A program made the position numbers and the translations under genes. The notes beneath the pieces were generated by a model. It made no database searches, was not told the origin of the DNA, and worked only from the letters and a program-made list of their open reading frames with translations. From the NCBI RefSeq assembly GCF_017873965.1, contig NZ_JAGGKT010000020.1:1-64000 (forward strand): a stretch of DNA of 64,000 nucleotides, in the 5' to 3' direction. Below are positions 62,425 to 64,000 of the stretch, in pieces. How positions within the stretch are numbered: position 1 is the stretch's first letter; each line of letters opens with the position of its first letter. The DNA is from Ammoniphilus resinae. GTDB taxonomy: Bacteria > Bacillota > Bacilli > Aneurinibacillales > RAOX-1.

Positions 62425-64000
62425 TCAAATATCAATATAAACACAAAAAGGAGAAGAGAAGTCATCAATAAATAATGACTCCTCTTCTCCTTGCTTAAGC
62501 AAATACTGTGCAACTTCTTTATTCAATTGGATGCGTATGGTATCAATCTTGCGATCTTCATTTATCGTAATCCTTTGAATTAGAAGATGTAGTAACTGCT
62601 TCGTTTGCTCACTTGTCGTTGCCTTTTTAAGATTTTCGCTAAAATTAGTTAAAACTTCTTTAACAAGTTCAAAGGATACATTTTGTATGTTCCTACTTTC
62701 CACAACCTCAGTTAGAGGCATTAACCGATGTTCAAGTAATTCCTTTTCTTCATTTAACTTTTCAAGTCGTTCCTTAAGATCGTCCTTCCCAACAACCCCA
62801 TCTACATATAACTCCATTATTTTATCTTTTTTCACTTGGAGAGCAGAAATAGCTCTCTTTAACTCTTCGTATTCCTTCTTTAATGGCTGGGTTTGTTGCT
62901 GATCACGTTTGTTTACTTTATCCAAAACATCATGCAAGAGCTTATCACTATTTGCTACTAAATTTAACTTATTAAGCACGTAGGCATCTGCATAATCAAT
63001 CCGAATACCATTGGAATTACAGGCGGATGTTCCTTTGTTCTTCCATGATCCGCATACATAGTATTCTAGAATACGTTTACTTCCATCTTTATTACGATTG
63101 GTAGTCCTACCAAGAACCATACCTGCACCACATTGGGGACACTTCATGATTCCTGTTAAAGGATGTTCACCACTATGGACCCGGTTAGGTGTATAACTTC
63201 TGCCTTTCAGGATCGTTTGTGCCTTGTCCCATACCTCCTGGGAAATAATAGCCTGATGTTTTCCCTGTTGGATAATGGGCTCAGGATTGATGTTATTCCT
63301 CCTCTTTTCACTCCAATCCCTTCTCACATTGTAACGGATCATTCCAACGTAAACTGGATTGGTCAAGATGGTCTTAATTGCACTAATTGAAAAAGGATTA
63401 CCTTTTTTACTACGGTGCCCCTCCTTATTGATCTTATTGGCGATAGACTTATAGCCATTTCCATGAACATAGAGGTCAAAAATACGTCTTACTGTTTGAG
63501 CCTCTTTATCATTCACAACTAATTGGGTGCACTTCTTTTTCTTATTAGAGGGAATTTCCACACTGTTATAACCAAGGATCTTCCCCCCATTCCAATTCCC
63601 TTCTTCCGCTCTTGCCAGCATTCCCATCTTTACATTTTGTGCAATCGTTCCTCGCTCAAATTCGGCAATTGCTGCTAACATGTGTAATTGAAGCTTACCA
63701 GCTGGTGTTTCTGTTTCAATGTTTTCGGAATAGGAGCGAAAGGCTATATTTCGCTTATCGAGTAGATCAACCATATTTAACAAGTCCTTAATATTTCGAG
63801 CTAGACGATTGGTTTTCCAAACAAGGACCATGTCAAAGACTTTCTTGCCAGCATCATCTAACAGCTTTTTTAATTGGGGACGGGCATCGATTGATTTCCC
63901 ACTTATACCACGATCCGCATACTCTTGATACACCTCCCACCCCTGACTTTTGCATCTCTCTCTCAATAAGCGTAATTGTTCATCAATACTGTATCCCTCT
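62425..64000 (-). CDS. Large serine recombinase, 5' end beyond the window
   Basis: The frame is open to the window edge and about 525 residues are visible. The resolvase catalytic core is cut: the catalytic Ser lies outside, but SIDEQ, GISGKSIDARPQLKKLL, KTNRLARN and AEFERGTIAQNVKMG are present. A recombinase domain follows (GYKSIANKINKEGHRSKKGNPFS), then a zinc ribbon (CPQCGAGM, CGSWKNKGTSAC) and a coiled coil (about 370-440). Such enzymes integrate and excise phages, SCC-like islands or sporulation-interrupting elements. Its presence suggests an integrated element whose end lies near here or beyond 64000. Confidence 0.92.
   Translation of the reverse strand, partial: EGYSIDEQLRLLRERCKSQGWEVYQEYADRGISGKSIDARPQLKKLLDDAGKKVFDMVLVWKTNRLARNIKDLLNMVDLLDKRNIAFRSYSENIETETPAGKLQLHMLAAIAEFERGTIAQNVKMGMLARAEEGNWNGGKILGYNSVEIPSNKKKKCTQLVVNDKEAQTVRRIFDLYVHGNGYKSIANKINKEGHRSKKGNPFSISAIKTILTNPVYVGMIRYNVRRDWSEKRRNNINPEPIIQQGKHQAIISQEVWDKAQTILKGRSYTPNRVHSGEHPLTGIMKCPQCGAGMVLGRTTNRNKDGSKRILEYYVCGSWKNKGTSACNSNGIRIDYADAYVLNKLNLVANSDKLLHDVLDKVNKRDQQQTQPLKKEYEELKRAISALQVKKDKIMELYVDGVVGKDDLKERLEKLNEEKELLEHRLMPLTEVVESRNIQNVSFELVKEVLTNFSENLKKATTSEQTKQLLHLLIQRITINEDRKIDTIRIQLNKEVAQYLLKQGEEESLFIDDFSSPFCVYIDI

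Overview
The window comes from a spore-forming, low-to-mid-GC Gram-positive bacterium of the Bacillales. This rests on a complete gerA-gerB-gerC germinant receptor operon, a YtvI-like membrane protein, strong GGAGG ribosome binding sites, U-rich intrinsic terminators, an HU protein, a Bacillus-type cold shock protein, a GltC-like regulator beside glutamate dehydrogenase, and a meso-diaminopimelate dehydrogenase. Genus cannot be fixed from the sequence alone.

Layout. 0.1-9.9 kb holds housekeeping and catabolic genes: an AI-2E/YtvI family protein, an orphan TRAP substrate-binding lipoprotein beside a PrpR-type regulator, a METTL25-like methyltransferase, a YjhG/YagF sugar-acid dehydratase, HU, a 5'(3')-nucleotidase and a thioredoxin-reductase-like flavoprotein without its CxxC. 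10.0-19.3 kb has two similar elements, each a divergent IS1595-like transposase gene framed by arrays of a conserved ~24 bp motif. They enclose a four-carbon sugar-acid pair (pdxA2, dtnK) and a MoxR-vWA pair. 19.4-31.6 kb holds a nitronate monooxygenase-like enzyme, a lactate permease, gltC-like and gdh genes, csp with a structured leader, a CarD-like regulator, a RluF-like pseudouridine synthase and an HlyD-FtsX-ATPase export operon. 31.8-48.2 kb holds the ger operon with a possible fourth small gene, ddh, an acyl-CoA ligase, transporters, a flavoprotein under a purine riboswitch, glnK-amt, a nucleobase permease and a Cu/Zn SOD fusion protein.

48.4-64 kb is the most accessory-looking part. 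A NERD-domain gene is followed by ten near-perfect 52 bp hairpin repeats and then by a gene joining a family 2 glycosyltransferase domain to a group-II-intron-like reverse transcriptase domain. I regard that fusion and its upstream array as the best candidate for an undescribed system. Further on are a PhoX-like phosphatase, an FMN reductase with a clear promoter and operator, a second ABC export operon, and a divergent pair of a soluble PAS-chemoreceptor and a CarH/LitR-type B12 photoreceptor. Four pairs of ~11 bp-spaced direct repeats lie between the two genes of that pair. An EAL-domain remnant, two small membrane-associated proteins and a large serine recombinase cut by the window edge complete the region.

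Functional links: nitrogen and purine handling clusters at 41.8-46.9 kb (riboswitch-controlled flavoprotein, GlnK-AmtB, NCS2 permease). Sugar-acid metabolism is scattered (TRAP binding protein, YjhG, PdxA2/DtnK). Light sensing and signalling cluster at 58-60.7 kb.
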